Origin: Myxococcota bacterium
Lineage (GTDB): Bacteria > Myxococcota_A > Polyangia > HGW-17
NCBI GenBank assembly: GCA_018817795.1
Contig: JAHITJ010000013.1
Span: 1-37,060, forward strand
Reading direction: 5' to 3'
DNA length: 37,060 nucleotides
Below, piece by piece: positions 1 through 8,544 of the stretch. A program made the translations under genes and the position numbers. How positions within the stretch are numbered: position 1 is the stretch's first letter; each line of letters starts with the position of its first letter. The notes under the pieces were generated by a model. It was not told where the DNA came from, searched no databases, and saw only the letters and a list, made by a program, of their open reading frames with translations.

Positions 1-606
1 ATCCGGGATCTTCAGGCGCTGGTGCGCGCGGGCCGCTTCAGGGAGGACCTTTTCTACCGCCTGAGTGTCTTCCCTGTCACCGTGCCGCCGCTGACCCAGC
101 GCAAGGCGGACATCCCCCAGTTGGTCCAGTTGGTCGTTCGGAAGATCTGTCTCAAGGAGAACCAACCGGTCAAGGAGGTCAGCCCCGAGTTCCTGCAGAT
201 GGTGGTGGATCAGTCCTGGCCCGGGAACGTGCGCGAGCTGGAGAACGCCGTGGAGTACGCCATCACCGTCGCACAGGAACGGATGATCCTGGAGGTCCCG
301 GATCTGCAGGCATACCTGCGCAATTTCACGAATCCGGGTCCGGGCACCGAGGTCGGCGAACGGACCGTCGCAATGCCGTCCTTGGAGAATGCCTTCTCGC
401 TTGACGAACATCTCGACACCGTGGCTCGTGAGTTGATCTCCTACGCCATCGCCAGGGAGAACGGGAACGTGACCCGGGCCGCGACCCGGCTGGGACTCTC
501 ACGCCGGCGCATGTCCCTTTACATGGAACGGCTGGGACTGAGTGCTCCCAACGCGCGGGGCCGACCCCGCATGCAGTCATCAGGAGTGAAAAATGGACAA
601 GGATAG
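1..606 (+). CDS. Sigma-54-dependent transcriptional activator, C-terminal part (5' end outside window)
   Basis: Partial gene, open from the first base; 201 residues are visible. The first residues, containing the FREDLFYRLSVFPV motif, belong to the sigma-54 interaction AAA+ domain, and WPGNVRELEN (about residues 73-82) is the family's sensor-2 motif. Residues about 140-182 form a Fis-type helix-turn-helix with a recognition helix around GLSRRRMSLYMERLGL. Proteins of this class use ATP to open sigma-54 (RpoN) promoters from upstream enhancers. The input domain (response receiver, FHA, PAS or GAF) lies outside the window, so the signal is unknown. The stop overlaps the next gene by 14 bases, suggesting co-translation. 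The family call is very safe; the target genes are unknown. Confidence 0.93.
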   Translation: MRDLQALVRAGRFREDLFYRLSVFPVTVPPLTQRKADIPQLVQLVVRKICLKENQPVKEVSPEFLQMVVDQSWPGNVRELENAVEYAITVAQERMILEVPDLQAYLRNFTNPGPGTEVGERTVAMPSLENAFSLDEHLDTVARELISYAIARENGNVTRAATRLGLSRRRMSLYMERLGLSAPNARGRPRMQSSGVKNGQG

Positions 607-832
607 GAACCGCTCGACCAAGGACGGCCCGAAGACACGGGACACCGAACACGAGAAGGTGGCAGTGAAGGTCACCTATGACACGCACAAGCGGCTGAAA
701 CTGCTCGCCATCGTTGAGGATCGGTCGGTGACGGACATCCTCGACGAGATCGTGCGGGACCGGTACGGCAAACGCCAGAAGGAAATCGAGACGCTGATCA
801 AGATCGCAGGGAATCCCACCAAAGTCGTATAA
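593..832 (+). CDS. Small ribbon-helix-helix-like protein
   Basis: 79 residues. The N-terminal about 20 residues are charged and probably disordered. The core, VAVKVTYDTHKRLKLLAIVEDRSV and following residues, has the pattern of a ribbon-helix-helix (CopG/Arc-like) DNA-binding fold: a short strand, a helix rich in K/R/L, a turn, then a second helix (TDILDEIVRDRY). An AGGAG ribosome site at 582-586 lies six bases before the ATG, inside the end of the upstream regulator gene, and the two genes overlap by 14 bases. It could be a repressor, a modulator of the sigma-54 activator, or an orphan antitoxin; no toxin-like gene follows. The fold is likely; the role is unknown. Confidence 0.72.
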   Translation: MDKDRNRSTKDGPKTRDTEHEKVAVKVTYDTHKRLKLLAIVEDRSVTDILDEIVRDRYGKRQKEIETLIKIAGNPTKVV

Positions 833-855
833 AGTGGACCTGTCCGGAGTTCCAA

Positions 856-872
856 GGTGCCGGTCCGGCACC
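856..872. terminator. Perfect hairpin between convergent genes
   Basis: A 7-bp perfect stem (GGTGCCG / CGGCACC) with a 3-base loop sits in the 76-base gap between the ribbon-helix-helix gene and the oppositely oriented phosphoesterase gene. No T-run follows on either strand, so it may be a weak bidirectional terminator or mRNA 3' end protector. Seen directly; function inferred. Confidence 0.5.
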
Positions 873-908
873 GTAAACACTGTGTGGTTTCGCGTAGGAA
901 GAGGCCCG

Positions 909-2309
909 CTATCGAAAAATTCTCCAGGTCTGCGGATTCATCCCGTCGGGCCCCGCCATCACCGAGCCGTCCGGATACCGGGCCGTGATGACGGCTTCGG
1001 ACTGGCCAATTTCCAGGGTCAGATAGTGCAGGACGTTTTCACCGTATCGATGGCCCCAGAAGGCTGCGTCATCCTGATAGCACGCCTGGGTGCAATCGTG
1101 ATAGTAGGCGCCTCCGTCGCGTGACCAGGCCGGGTCCGCCAGTTCGTTGATCCGAGCACCGTCCCATGGACGCCGCTCAAAGGTGAAGACACGGTCCTCT
1201 CCGGTGTCGACGTTGTGCAGGTTCTGTTCGGAATAAGCTGTGGGACGCTCAAGAAGACCGTATTCGTGCTCCAGGCGCGCGCCGCCCCCGCCGGTCAGAA
1301 AGTAGTGGATCGGCCTCCCGGACGGCTCGTGATCTGCATCGAAGACCCACGGCCCGTAGGCGACCTCGTAATGCTCGAACATGTGATCGTGCCCGTAGAA
1401 GACGGCGTGCACGCGGGTACGGTCGAACAGGGGAATCAGTTGGCGTTGCAGCTCGGTATCCGTGTTCTCCATGCCCGACGAAAGGATCGATCCGTGGAAG
1501 AACACGAAGCGCCAGAGGCCCGCCTTCTGCGCGTCAGCCAGCTCCTTTTCCAGCCAGGCGAAGTCCCGCTCTGACATGGGGCCGTAGAAGGCGTCGATCA
1601 GGAACAGGCGGGCGTCCATGGCCCTCAGCACCCGGTGCCGACGGTCCAGTCCGGGCTCGAATTCCTGCGGGAAGCCGGCGGCCCATGATGCGCCGTCGTC
1701 ATAGCGCACGTCGTGGTTGCCCGGGACCAGCGCCAGCGGCGTCCCCGCGGCCAGACGTGGAAGGACCGTCAGCAGACGCTCCCAGGAGGCGAGTTCGCTG
1801 CCGTTCTGGAGCGAGTCGCCGCAATGGATCACCCAGTCGGGATTCTCCTCATGAACCCGCTCGAGCATCAGCGCGGCGGAGGCCATGGTGCTGCCATCCA
1901 CAGGCTGGATGTCGCCCAGGACGACGATGTTCAGTGGCCAGGCAGGCTCGGGCGCGTGCACCGAGAACAGATCTTCGGCGTATGGATGACGAGTTGATTC
2001 CGGCCGGTAGAACAGCGTGGATCCGGGCGTCAGCGCAAGGCAGACGCTGTGCAGGGTTCCGTCGTCATCGGCGTCGGTGCTTCGTGAGAGGTTGGTGGAG
2101 TCGATGGAGAACACCAGCGCGGCGGCCTCACGGTTGGCCGAGAGCCAGGAGATGCAGATGCGGAAAGGATCCGCAGAGACTAGCGTCACCCAGGGACCCA
2201 GGTCGAAGCCGGTACCCTGGCGCAGGGGCTCCATGGAGGAGAGAGTGGCCGGCTCGCAGGCGAACAGGGTGAAGGGAATAAGCAGGAGCGCGAAAAATGG
2301 GAGCCTCAT
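909..2309 (-). CDS. Calcineurin-like metallophosphoesterase, predicted lipoprotein (purple-acid-phosphatase-like)
   Basis: 466 residues from the ATG at 2309; a GTG at 2330 would add seven residues, and neither start has a good ribosome site. I prefer 2309 because it gives a clean signal peptide with a lipobox-like LFAC (Cys18), predicting a lipid-anchored exported protein. Residues about 35-120 resemble the beta-sandwich that precedes purple acid phosphatase domains. The catalytic metal motifs are all present: GDIQ (132-135), GDSLQNG (164-170), GNHD (197-200), HG (272) and GHDH (306-309). Expected activity is hydrolysis of phosphomonoesters or diesters with a two-metal centre; the substrate is not predictable. 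The gene follows the FliI/SctN-like gene by 45 bases on the same strand and may be the last gene of that transcript. Confidence 0.88.
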   Translation of the reverse strand: MRLPFFALLLIPFTLFACEPATLSSMEPLRQGTGFDLGPWVTLVSADPFRICISWLSANREAAALVFSIDSTNLSRSTDADDDGTLHSVCLALTPGSTLFYRPESTRHPYAEDLFSVHAPEPAWPLNIVVLGDIQPVDGSTMASAALMLERVHEENPDWVIHCGDSLQNGSELASWERLLTVLPRLAAGTPLALVPGNHDVRYDDGASWAAGFPQEFEPGLDRRHRVLRAMDARLFLIDAFYGPMSERDFAWLEKELADAQKAGLWRFVFFHGSILSSGMENTDTELQRQLIPLFDRTRVHAVFYGHDHMFEHYEVAYGPWVFDADHEPSGRPIHYFLTGGGGARLEHEYGLLERPTAYSEQNLHNVDTGEDRVFTFERRPWDGARINELADPAWSRDGGAYYHDCTQACYQDDAAFWGHRYGENVLHYLTLEIGQSEAVITARYPDGSVMAGPDGMNPQTWRIFR

Positions 2310-2354
2310 GTCGGGCAGTACTACTATCACAGGGAAAAAAAGAAAAGGGCGCCG

Positions 2355-3674
2355 TCAGGGATTCCTGACCAGTTCTTCCAGGTGGCGCCAGGTTTCCGGG
2401 TAGCCGGTGGGGGCTGGTCCTTGACGGCAGAAATCGTCAAGCCGGAGGGAACGTGCGACGGCCTCATCGAGCAGGGGATCGGCCCCGGGGGTCACCGCGC
2501 CGATGCGCAGGAGGTCACGGGCAGAGCTGCGGGAGGCCAGCCAGGCCCGGACACGGCGGGCCAGCTCCTGTTGGGCCTGGTCTGTGACGCGGCCGGACAT
2601 GCGGGAGATGCTGCGGGGGACGTCGAGGGCCGGATAGTGGCCAAGCTCGGCGAGTTCACGCGTAAGCACCAGATGACCATCGAGTAGCCCCCGCACTTCG
2701 TCGGCAACCGGCTCATCGAGATCATCGCCTTCCACGAGCACCGTGTACACCCCGGTGATGGAGCCGCAGGTCCCGGTCCCGGCGCGCTCGAGCAGGCGCG
2801 GGAGTCCCGCGAAGACCGACGGCGGATAGCCGCGACGGGCCGGAGATTGCCCCATCTGCAGGTGGATCTCGCGCAGGGCGCGGGCCATCCGCGTGAGCGA
2901 GTCCACGAGCAGCAGCACGTTGTGTCCACGGTCGCGGAACCACTCGGCGATGGTCGTGGCACACAGCGGAGCAAGCGCACGCACCAAAGCTGGTTGGTCC
3001 GAGGTGGCCACCACCATGACACAGTTGGCGCGATCGGCCGAGGGCAGGTTGTCGTGCAAGAACTCCACCACCTCGCGGCCGCGCTCCCCCACCAGGCACA
3101 CCACGGTGACGTCGGCTTCGGCCTGGCGGGCCAACTGGCCCATCAGGTGGCTCTTCCCGACGCCGGAGCCGGCAAAGAGGCCGACGCGCTGCCCACGGGC
3201 AAGGGTGCACAGCCCGTCGATCGCGCGCACGCCGGTCACGAACGGTTGGTCCGCGAGCGGACGTTCCAGAGGAGAGGGAGCCGTCGCATCATAAGGGAGC
3301 CGCTCGCCCCGGATCGGTTCGCCTGAGTCCATGGGCCTGCCCAGGCCGTCGAGAATGCGGCCGCGCAGCCGGTCGGACACGATCACGCCCGACGCCATGC
3401 CCGGGCGCACGCTCCATCCGGGACCGATGCCGGTCAGCGGTCCTGCCGGACTGCACCAGACATCATCCCCGTCGAAGCCGGTGACCTCCGCCGGCAGCAA
3501 CTGGGTTCCGTCAGAGGAGACGAGCTCAACCCACTCCCCCATGCGTGGATCGGAGAGACGGATTCGGACCAGGCAGCCGTCGACGCCGCACACCCGGCCG
3601 AGGGCGGCCGGCCCGTCGGTCATCTCCGCGCGAGCCGTTGCACGTTCGAAGAAGTCATCCAGGGTCGGACTCAT
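2355..3674 (-). CDS. FliI/SctN-family export ATPase (flagellar or type III secretion)
   Basis: 439 residues, the normal family length, from the ATG at 3674. An upstream in-frame start at 3731 would add 19 residues unlike the family and is rejected. The protein is related to the F1 beta subunit. It has a P-loop with GSGVGKS (169-175), the GERGREV motif (197-203), a Walker B LLLVDS (254-259) and the family signature around GVYTVLVEGDD (308-318). It should form a hexamer at the cytoplasmic base of a type III export apparatus, using ATP to strip chaperones and unfold substrates. Sequence alone does not separate flagellar FliI from SctN. Its start overlaps the FliH/SctL-like gene by 20 bases, the usual stator-ATPase pairing. 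No other export gene is visible here. Confidence 0.9.
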   Translation of the reverse strand: MSPTLDDFFERATARAEMTDGPAALGRVCGVDGCLVRIRLSDPRMGEWVELVSSDGTQLLPAEVTGFDGDDVWCSPAGPLTGIGPGWSVRPGMASGVIVSDRLRGRILDGLGRPMDSGEPIRGERLPYDATAPSPLERPLADQPFVTGVRAIDGLCTLARGQRVGLFAGSGVGKSHLMGQLARQAEADVTVVCLVGERGREVVEFLHDNLPSADRANCVMVVATSDQPALVRALAPLCATTIAEWFRDRGHNVLLLVDSLTRMARALREIHLQMGQSPARRGYPPSVFAGLPRLLERAGTGTCGSITGVYTVLVEGDDLDEPVADEVRGLLDGHLVLTRELAELGHYPALDVPRSISRMSGRVTDQAQQELARRVRAWLASRSSARDLLRIGAVTPGADPLLDEAVARSLRLDDFCRQGPAPTGYPETWRHLEELVRNP

Positions 3675-4329
3675 GCAGCACCTGTTCGAGTTCCCGCTCC
3701 CAGGCCGCGGCCAGGGATGAACTCCGGGCATCGATGCGCAGGCCGGGCGTCTCCAGGATCACCTCTCCGGGTGCGACCCGTTCATCCTCGCGCAGTTGAA
3801 AACGCACATGCTGATAGGACGGAGCGATCCTGTGCAGGAGGCCGCCGAAGCGGCCGGCGTCGTCCGGATGGTGGAACAGGGTGACGTCCTCGGCCGGCAT
3901 CAGGTTCGCGAGCATGCGCGACACCCAGACTGTGAGGGCTTCCTGTGTTGCGGCCAGCTCACGGCCCAGCGCCCGTGCGGCCAGCTTGGCGGCCAGTTGC
4001 GGGACCCGGGACATGAGTTGTCCCTTCAGGGATGCCAGGGCGTCGTCGTGGCGGCGGAGCTGGTCGGAAAAGCGCTTTAGATTCAATGAATTGGCCTCTT
4101 CCTGTCCCTGTCGGAACCCCTCGGACCTGGCCTGCTCACGGGCAAAGTCGAGCCGGGTCCATTCCTCGTCGAGCCGGATCCGCTCCTCCTCGAGATCCCG
4201 GATCCGATCCAACGCCAGTGGACCCAGCCGCACCGGCCATGAACGAAGGCTGATTTCGCCCGCGACGAGTTCCTGCGGCGACAGTTGACGCACCGGTTCG
4301 GTCCTGTCTTCGGCGTCAAAGGGGGTCAT
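3655..4329 (-). CDS. FliH/SctL-like stator protein of type III export ATPase
   Basis: 224 residues. The start is fixed by an ATGA overlap with the nadA stop (4326-4329); a longer reading frame to 4986 lies antiparallel in another frame of nadA and is a shadow. Residues about 35-110 form a long charged, Arg/Glu-rich helix including the dimeric coiled-coil region. The C-terminal half (ARALGRELAATQEAL to the end) matches the FliH/SctL/V-ATPase-E-like fold, with the conserved GxVxxETPGLRIDA-type segment (VILETPGLRIDA). Its role is to dimerise, bind the N-terminus of the adjacent ATPase and tie it to the C-ring/sorting platform. Identification rests on position next to the ATPase plus architecture, since the family is weakly conserved in sequence. 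Confidence 0.8.
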   Translation of the reverse strand: MTPFDAEDRTEPVRQLSPQELVAGEISLRSWPVRLGPLALDRIRDLEEERIRLDEEWTRLDFAREQARSEGFRQGQEEANSLNLKRFSDQLRRHDDALASLKGQLMSRVPQLAAKLAARALGRELAATQEALTVWVSRMLANLMPAEDVTLFHHPDDAGRFGGLLHRIAPSYQHVRFQLREDERVAPGEVILETPGLRIDARSSSLAAAWERELEQVLHESDPG

Positions 4330-5258
4330 GGAATGGCCAGCATCCGTTCGATGGCGCCGCGGGCCCGGTCGGCGATGGCAGGGTTCACGGTGATCCGATG
4401 CCGAAGGTGCAGCAGGGCGTCGCGCACATGCACCAGGCGGGTCATCTTCATGTTGGCGCAGACCAGATCGGGTCCGGCCGGGATCATCACGAGATCGGGC
4501 CGGGCCGTCTGCAGGCGGTTGATCATGCCCACCTCGGTTCCCAGGATCAGTTTCGTCCCGTGGGGCAGATCGGCGATCCGGCGCAGCATGCCGCCGGTGC
4601 TCTCCACGAAGTCGGCGCTCTCGCAGACGGCCAGGTCGCACTCGGGATGCACCATCACCAGGGCGTCCGGAAACTGCCCGCGCTTTCGGGCGATGTCCTC
4701 GGGCAGGATGCGCTGATGGACCGGACAGAAGCCGGGCCAGAAGACCACCTGGCGGTCCATGCCGCGGGTGACCCACTCGCCGAGATGGCGATCCGGGACG
4801 AACAGGATCGTGCGATCCACAGGGATGGACTCGACCACGGCGCGGGCATTGGCGCTGGTGCAGCACAGGTCCGACAGGGCTTTGATCTCCGCCGTGGAGT
4901 TGACGTAGGTCACGGTGACCGCGCCAGGATGGTCCGCCTGGAAGGCCAGCAGTTCCTCGGGCGTGATCATGTCGGCCATGGGACATCCGGCCTCGGCCAC
5001 GGGCAGCAGCACGGTGCGTCCGGGGGCCAGGATCGCCGCGGTCTCAGCCATGAAGTGCACGCCGCAGAACACGATGACCTCAGCCTCGACGACGGCCGCG
5101 CGCCGGGACAACTCCAGCGAGTCCCCGGTGAAGTCGGCGATGTCCTGCACCTCGGCCAGTTCGTAGTTGTGGGCCAGGATCACGGCCTTGTGGCGCGTGC
5201 GCAGTTCGGAGATCTCCTCGATTAATTGCGAAGGGTGCGGGGGTACCGACGTGGCCAT
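4326..5258 (-). CDS. nadA: Quinolinate synthase A (type with three [4Fe-4S] cysteines)
   Basis: 310 residues. NadA condenses iminoaspartate with dihydroxyacetone phosphate to quinolinate, the second step of de novo NAD synthesis, using an oxygen-sensitive [4Fe-4S] cluster. Family cluster ligands are present as Cys92 (GCPMAD), Cys207 (HPECDLAVCES) and Cys267 (LVCANMKMT); the start-region motif LAHNYELAEVQDIADFTGDS is typical. The start at 5258 has a strong GGAGGTG ribosome site five bases upstream; an in-frame upstream extension is not needed. Neither NadB nor NadC is visible nearby. Instead the stop overlaps the FliH/SctL-like start by ATGA, an unusual neighbour. Cytoplasmic. Confidence 0.96.
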   Translation of the reverse strand: MATSVPPHPSQLIEEISELRTRHKAVILAHNYELAEVQDIADFTGDSLELSRRAAVVEAEVIVFCGVHFMAETAAILAPGRTVLLPVAEAGCPMADMITPEELLAFQADHPGAVTVTYVNSTAEIKALSDLCCTSANARAVVESIPVDRTILFVPDRHLGEWVTRGMDRQVVFWPGFCPVHQRILPEDIARKRGQFPDALVMVHPECDLAVCESADFVESTGGMLRRIADLPHGTKLILGTEVGMINRLQTARPDLVMIPAGPDLVCANMKMTRLVHVRDALLHLRHRITVNPAIADRARGAIERMLAIP

Positions 5259-5263
5259 GATTT

Positions 5264-5270
5264 CACCTCC
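5264..5270 (-). promoter_or_regulatory. Ribosome binding site of nadA
   Basis: GGAGGTG on the minus strand, five bases before the ATG at 5258. It decides the nadA start over longer in-frame alternatives. Confidence 0.85.
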
Positions 5271-5295
5271 GGAGTGGGACATGAAGGCGTTCTTG

Positions 5296-6267
5296 TCACA
5301 GGTCCGGCGAGAAATCAAGGGGTACGCGGCGGCAGGCGACCCGGACTGGTCCGGCATCGTGCAGCACCGGGCTCCAGTTGCCGCAGGCATCCTCGCGGCG
5401 GGTGCAGCGGCTGGCGTAGGGACAACCCGAGGGCGAGGGTCCGGGCAGGGAGGCCGAGCTTGCATCCGGCAGCGGCCCCCCGGAGGCGTCGAGGAGATCC
5501 CGCGTGTACGGGTGGAGGGGCCGGAAGAACACCTCGGACGCGGGTCCGCACTCCACGAGACGTCCGGCATAGAGCACGGCCACCTGGTCGCACAACTGGG
5601 AGACCAGGGGCAGATCGTGGGAGATGAACACGAGCGTCAGTCCCGTCCGCTCGTGCAGGTCCAGGAGCAGCGACAGGATCTGACCCTGCACCGAGAGATC
5701 CAGCGCAGCGGTGGGCTCGTCGGCGATGAGCACCTCCGGAGAGAGCATCATGGCCCGCGCGATCGCCAGGCGCTGACGCTGGCCGCCGGACATCTTTCGC
5801 GGGTGGGCGTCCAGGGCTCCCGCGTCCAGCCCCACCTGCTCGAGCACTTCGGCGCAGCGCTCCAGGCGTTTCTTTTCATCTTTCCAGCCATGAATAATCA
5901 GGGGTTCCTCAAGGATCCGACGGTTGTTGAACCGTGGGTCGAAGGAGGCGATGGGGTCCTGGAACACCGGCTGCACCCGGGATCGCAGGCTTCGAAGCTC
6001 CGTGGCCGGGATGCCGGCGAGATCCCGTCCGAACCAGCGCACGGAACCCGCCTGCAACGGCAGGAGGCCCAGGAGGGCCCGCATGAGGGTTGATTTTCCG
6101 CTTCCGGACTCCCCCACCACAGCCCACTTCCGGGAGCGTTGCATGCTGATGGACACGTCCTGCAGCGCCAGGCCCGGGGCGCCAGGAAAGCGTACCGATC
6201 CGGCGACGATCTCCAGGATGGGCGTCTCGGGGGAATACTCGGCGGGGCGTGCGGTTCCTGCGGACAT
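5296..6267 (-). CDS. Oligopeptide/dipeptide ABC transporter ATP-binding protein (OppF/DppF type)
   Basis: 323 residues. All ABC motifs are present: Walker A GESGSGKST (52-60), Q-loop FQDP (102-105), signature SGGQR (160-164), Walker B LIADEP (180-185) and the H-loop SHD (216-218). The C-terminal tail carries the oligopeptide-transporter extension, starting at LHPYTRDLL (251-259) and including four cysteines (282, 288, 295, 312); in some OppD/OppF-type proteins this cysteine set has been linked to an iron-sulfur cluster. The role is to power peptide or nickel-type import with a partner ATPase, two permeases and a binding protein. None of these is in the window, so it may work with components encoded elsewhere. 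It lies 37 bases upstream of nadA on the same strand. Confidence 0.9.
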   Translation of the reverse strand: MSAGTARPAEYSPETPILEIVAGSVRFPGAPGLALQDVSISMQRSRKWAVVGESGSGKSTLMRALLGLLPLQAGSVRWFGRDLAGIPATELRSLRSRVQPVFQDPIASFDPRFNNRRILEEPLIIHGWKDEKKRLERCAEVLEQVGLDAGALDAHPRKMSGGQRQRLAIARAMMLSPEVLIADEPTAALDLSVQGQILSLLLDLHERTGLTLVFISHDLPLVSQLCDQVAVLYAGRLVECGPASEVFFRPLHPYTRDLLDASGGPLPDASSASLPGPSPSGCPYASRCTRREDACGNWSPVLHDAGPVRVACRRVPLDFSPDL

Positions 6268-6429
6268 GGCCCGAGCAGTCTACGTCTTTTTCGAGGCAAT
6301 GCGAAAAAATGAGTTCGGACAGACCCATGATAATGATCATTTCCTCCGTGCCCAATTCATGATAAAACCACAAAGCCAAAACGGGTGGATACACTTTTGC
6401 GGATGGGTTTTGTCGACTGGAGGAGTTCA

Positions 6430-8520
6430 ATGCTTAAAAATATTCTCATGCATGCGAGCCTGTTAGCCGTTCTGCTGGTTTCCACGGTCGTCTCGGCCGA
6501 GGAGCCAACTGTCGCCGAAACGCCGGTCGTCGCCGAAACGCCGGTCGTCGCCGAAACGCCGGCTGTCACCAACGCACCTCTGCCGGATCCAGCACCGCTG
6601 CCCACGCTGGCCGCCGGCTCTGGCCTGTTCCAGACCCTCACGGCCGTTCCCGGAACCCCCTGGACCTTCGGCCTTGCGATGCACATGGAATTTTTCCGAT
6701 ACACCGATTTTCTGGTGGCCAACCAGAACGAGACCAACTCCCGCACCGCCGGTGGCGTGCATTTCCAGATGTTTTTCCCCCATGCCATCGAGGCGTTCGC
6801 GACGATCTATTCGATGAGCAACATCAACGAGCGCCAGTATGTCTCGGAGACTTCCGAACCCTCCACCCAGATGGCCCTCGGTGATTTTTTGTTTGGCGCT
6901 AAATACAGTCACCGGATCACACCGTTCCTGAACCTGGGCGGCGCGCTGGTGGGTCGACTGTACTCAGGCATGGCCGAGGTGGGTCCCGACCTCTCCGCCA
7001 CCTCGCTGGGTTTCCACTTGCTGGCCTCCCTTGACGGCCGCACCCTGGCACCCAATGCGCCGCTGCCATTTCTCGTTCACCTGAACCTCGGCTACGTATA
7101 TGACGGCTCCTCCAACGTGCTCGGAGACAGCCCCCGCTCCGCGGACTATGCGACGGTCGAGCCGTTGTATGGCTACATGGTCCAGGCCTTCGCCCTGGGC
7201 ATCTCCCAGAGCCGGGTCCAGTTCAGCCTGGGTCTGGAGCTGCCCTTCAAGGTGAAGGGCATGACGCTCTCTCCCGTCGTGGAATATGGATTCCGCTTCT
7301 ACACCGACGGTGCCGACGACACGCTGATGGGCTGGCGTCACCGGGTGGCCGTCAACGGCAACGTGGCCGCTGACGACACCTTCTCGCAGAACCTCATGGT
7401 GGGGGTGCGCTGGCACATCCGGCCGCAGGTGGCGCTCTCCGCGGGCGTGGACCTGGCCCTGGACTATCCCGGCTACGCCGTGGCCCCCCCGCTGCCCGTC
7501 TACAACGTCTTCGCCATGCTGTCCTATCACGTGGCCGAGTCGAAGGGACCATGCGTGGCCGAGATCCGCGAGGTTGTCAAGGAAGTCGATCGCACGCCGC
7601 CGGTCGAACCCATGGGCACCATCCACGGGAAGGTCACCGACGAGAAGGGCGCGCCGGTCGAAGGTGCCACCATCGACTTCGTGGGCACCCAGTTGCCGCG
7701 CCAGGCCACCGACGCGCAGGGCATGTTCACCTCGATGCCGGTCAAGCCGGGCAGTTACACGGTCCGGGTCGGCAAGAAGGATTACCACGACCAGGATCTC
7801 CAGGTCACCGTGGTGCGCACCGATGCGGCCACCGACGTCACGATGCAGCTCAAGGCCAAGGGGCCCGAGCAATGCTCGATCTACGTGTTCGTCAAGGACG
7901 AAGAGGGCAAGCCCGTCGGAGGGACGCTCCGGGTCGAGGGCAAGTCCATGGACGAGAAGGAAGTCAAGCAGGAGGTCGCCTTGTCGGCCGAGGGCAAGGC
8001 CGAGGTGAAGGTGTTCCCCGGCGCGTATGAAATCATCTACAGCGAGCCCGAGCACCTGACCCGGTCGGCCACGGTCACCCTGCCCAAGTGCACGGTCACG
8101 CCCGTCGAGTTGATCGTGAAGAAGAAGCCGGCCAAGTCCACCGCCCAGATCAACCGCAAGCAGCGGCAGATCACCATCACCGAGCGCATCCAGTTCAAGC
8201 TCGACAGCGCCGAGCTGCTCGCCGAAAGCCTGATCATCCTCGACGAGGTGGCCGCGCTGATGATCGACAACCCCGAGATCCTCGAGCTCGAGGTCCAGGG
8301 TCACACCGACAACAAGGGCAAGGCCGATCACAACCTGAAGTTGAGCCAGGATCGCGCCGACGCCGTGCGTGAGTACCTGGTCAAGCAGGGCGTCAAGGGC
8401 GACCGGCTGACCTCGAAGGGGTACGGACACACCAAGCCCCGCTTCGCCAACATTTCCTCGCGCCTTCGGGAGAAGAACCGGCGCGTGGAGTTCAAAATCA
8501 ACAAGATGAAGGAAGACTGA
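6430..8520 (+). CDS. OmpA-family outer-membrane protein with carboxypeptidase-regulatory-like domains
   Basis: 696 residues. The start at 6430 is chosen over 6385 because GGAGGAG lies four bases upstream and it begins a clear signal peptide (cleavage predicted after Ala23). Residues 28-45 are three VAETPV-type repeats. Residues about 50-385 look like alternating strands of an outer-membrane beta-barrel. Residues about 395-470 match a carboxypeptidase-regulatory-like beta-sandwich (GTIHGKVTDEKGAPVEGA); a second, weaker copy follows at about 482-565. The C-terminal about 115 residues are an OmpA peptidoglycan-binding domain (IQFKLDSAELL, VQGHTDNKG, LSQDRADAVREYL, NRRVEF). It probably ties the outer membrane to the cell wall. 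It is first in a rightward run of envelope-related genes, with the next gene only 24 bases away. Confidence 0.88.
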   Translation: MLKNILMHASLLAVLLVSTVVSAEEPTVAETPVVAETPVVAETPAVTNAPLPDPAPLPTLAAGSGLFQTLTAVPGTPWTFGLAMHMEFFRYTDFLVANQNETNSRTAGGVHFQMFFPHAIEAFATIYSMSNINERQYVSETSEPSTQMALGDFLFGAKYSHRITPFLNLGGALVGRLYSGMAEVGPDLSATSLGFHLLASLDGRTLAPNAPLPFLVHLNLGYVYDGSSNVLGDSPRSADYATVEPLYGYMVQAFALGISQSRVQFSLGLELPFKVKGMTLSPVVEYGFRFYTDGADDTLMGWRHRVAVNGNVAADDTFSQNLMVGVRWHIRPQVALSAGVDLALDYPGYAVAPPLPVYNVFAMLSYHVAESKGPCVAEIREVVKEVDRTPPVEPMGTIHGKVTDEKGAPVEGATIDFVGTQLPRQATDAQGMFTSMPVKPGSYTVRVGKKDYHDQDLQVTVVRTDAATDVTMQLKAKGPEQCSIYVFVKDEEGKPVGGTLRVEGKSMDEKEVKQEVALSAEGKAEVKVFPGAYEIIYSEPEHLTRSATVTLPKCTVTPVELIVKKKPAKSTAQINRKQRQITITERIQFKLDSAELLAESLIILDEVAALMIDNPEILELEVQGHTDNKGKADHNLKLSQDRADAVREYLVKQGVKGDRLTSKGYGHTKPRFANISSRLREKNRRVEFKINKMKED
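6511..6564 (+). repeat. Three 18-bp tandem repeats in the OmpA-like gene
   Basis: Units at 6511-6528, 6529-6546 and 6547-6564, the first two identical and the third differing at its end. Each encodes VAETPV and lies just after the signal peptide, so copy-number change would alter only linker length without shifting frame. Confidence 0.9.
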
Positions 8521-8544
8521 GTCTTTCGCAGCAAGGAGTGCAAC

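Noticed and set aside
4330-4986. Extension of the FliH/SctL-like protein to 443 residues
   Set aside because: Lies over nadA in another frame; Arg/Pro/Ala-rich and without coiled-coil pattern.
6332-6341. AATGATCATT palindrome next to GATAATGATCA, Fur-box-like, between the ABC and OmpA genes
   Set aside because: Only the left half resembles a Fur box; about 11 of 19 positions match, which is not convincing.
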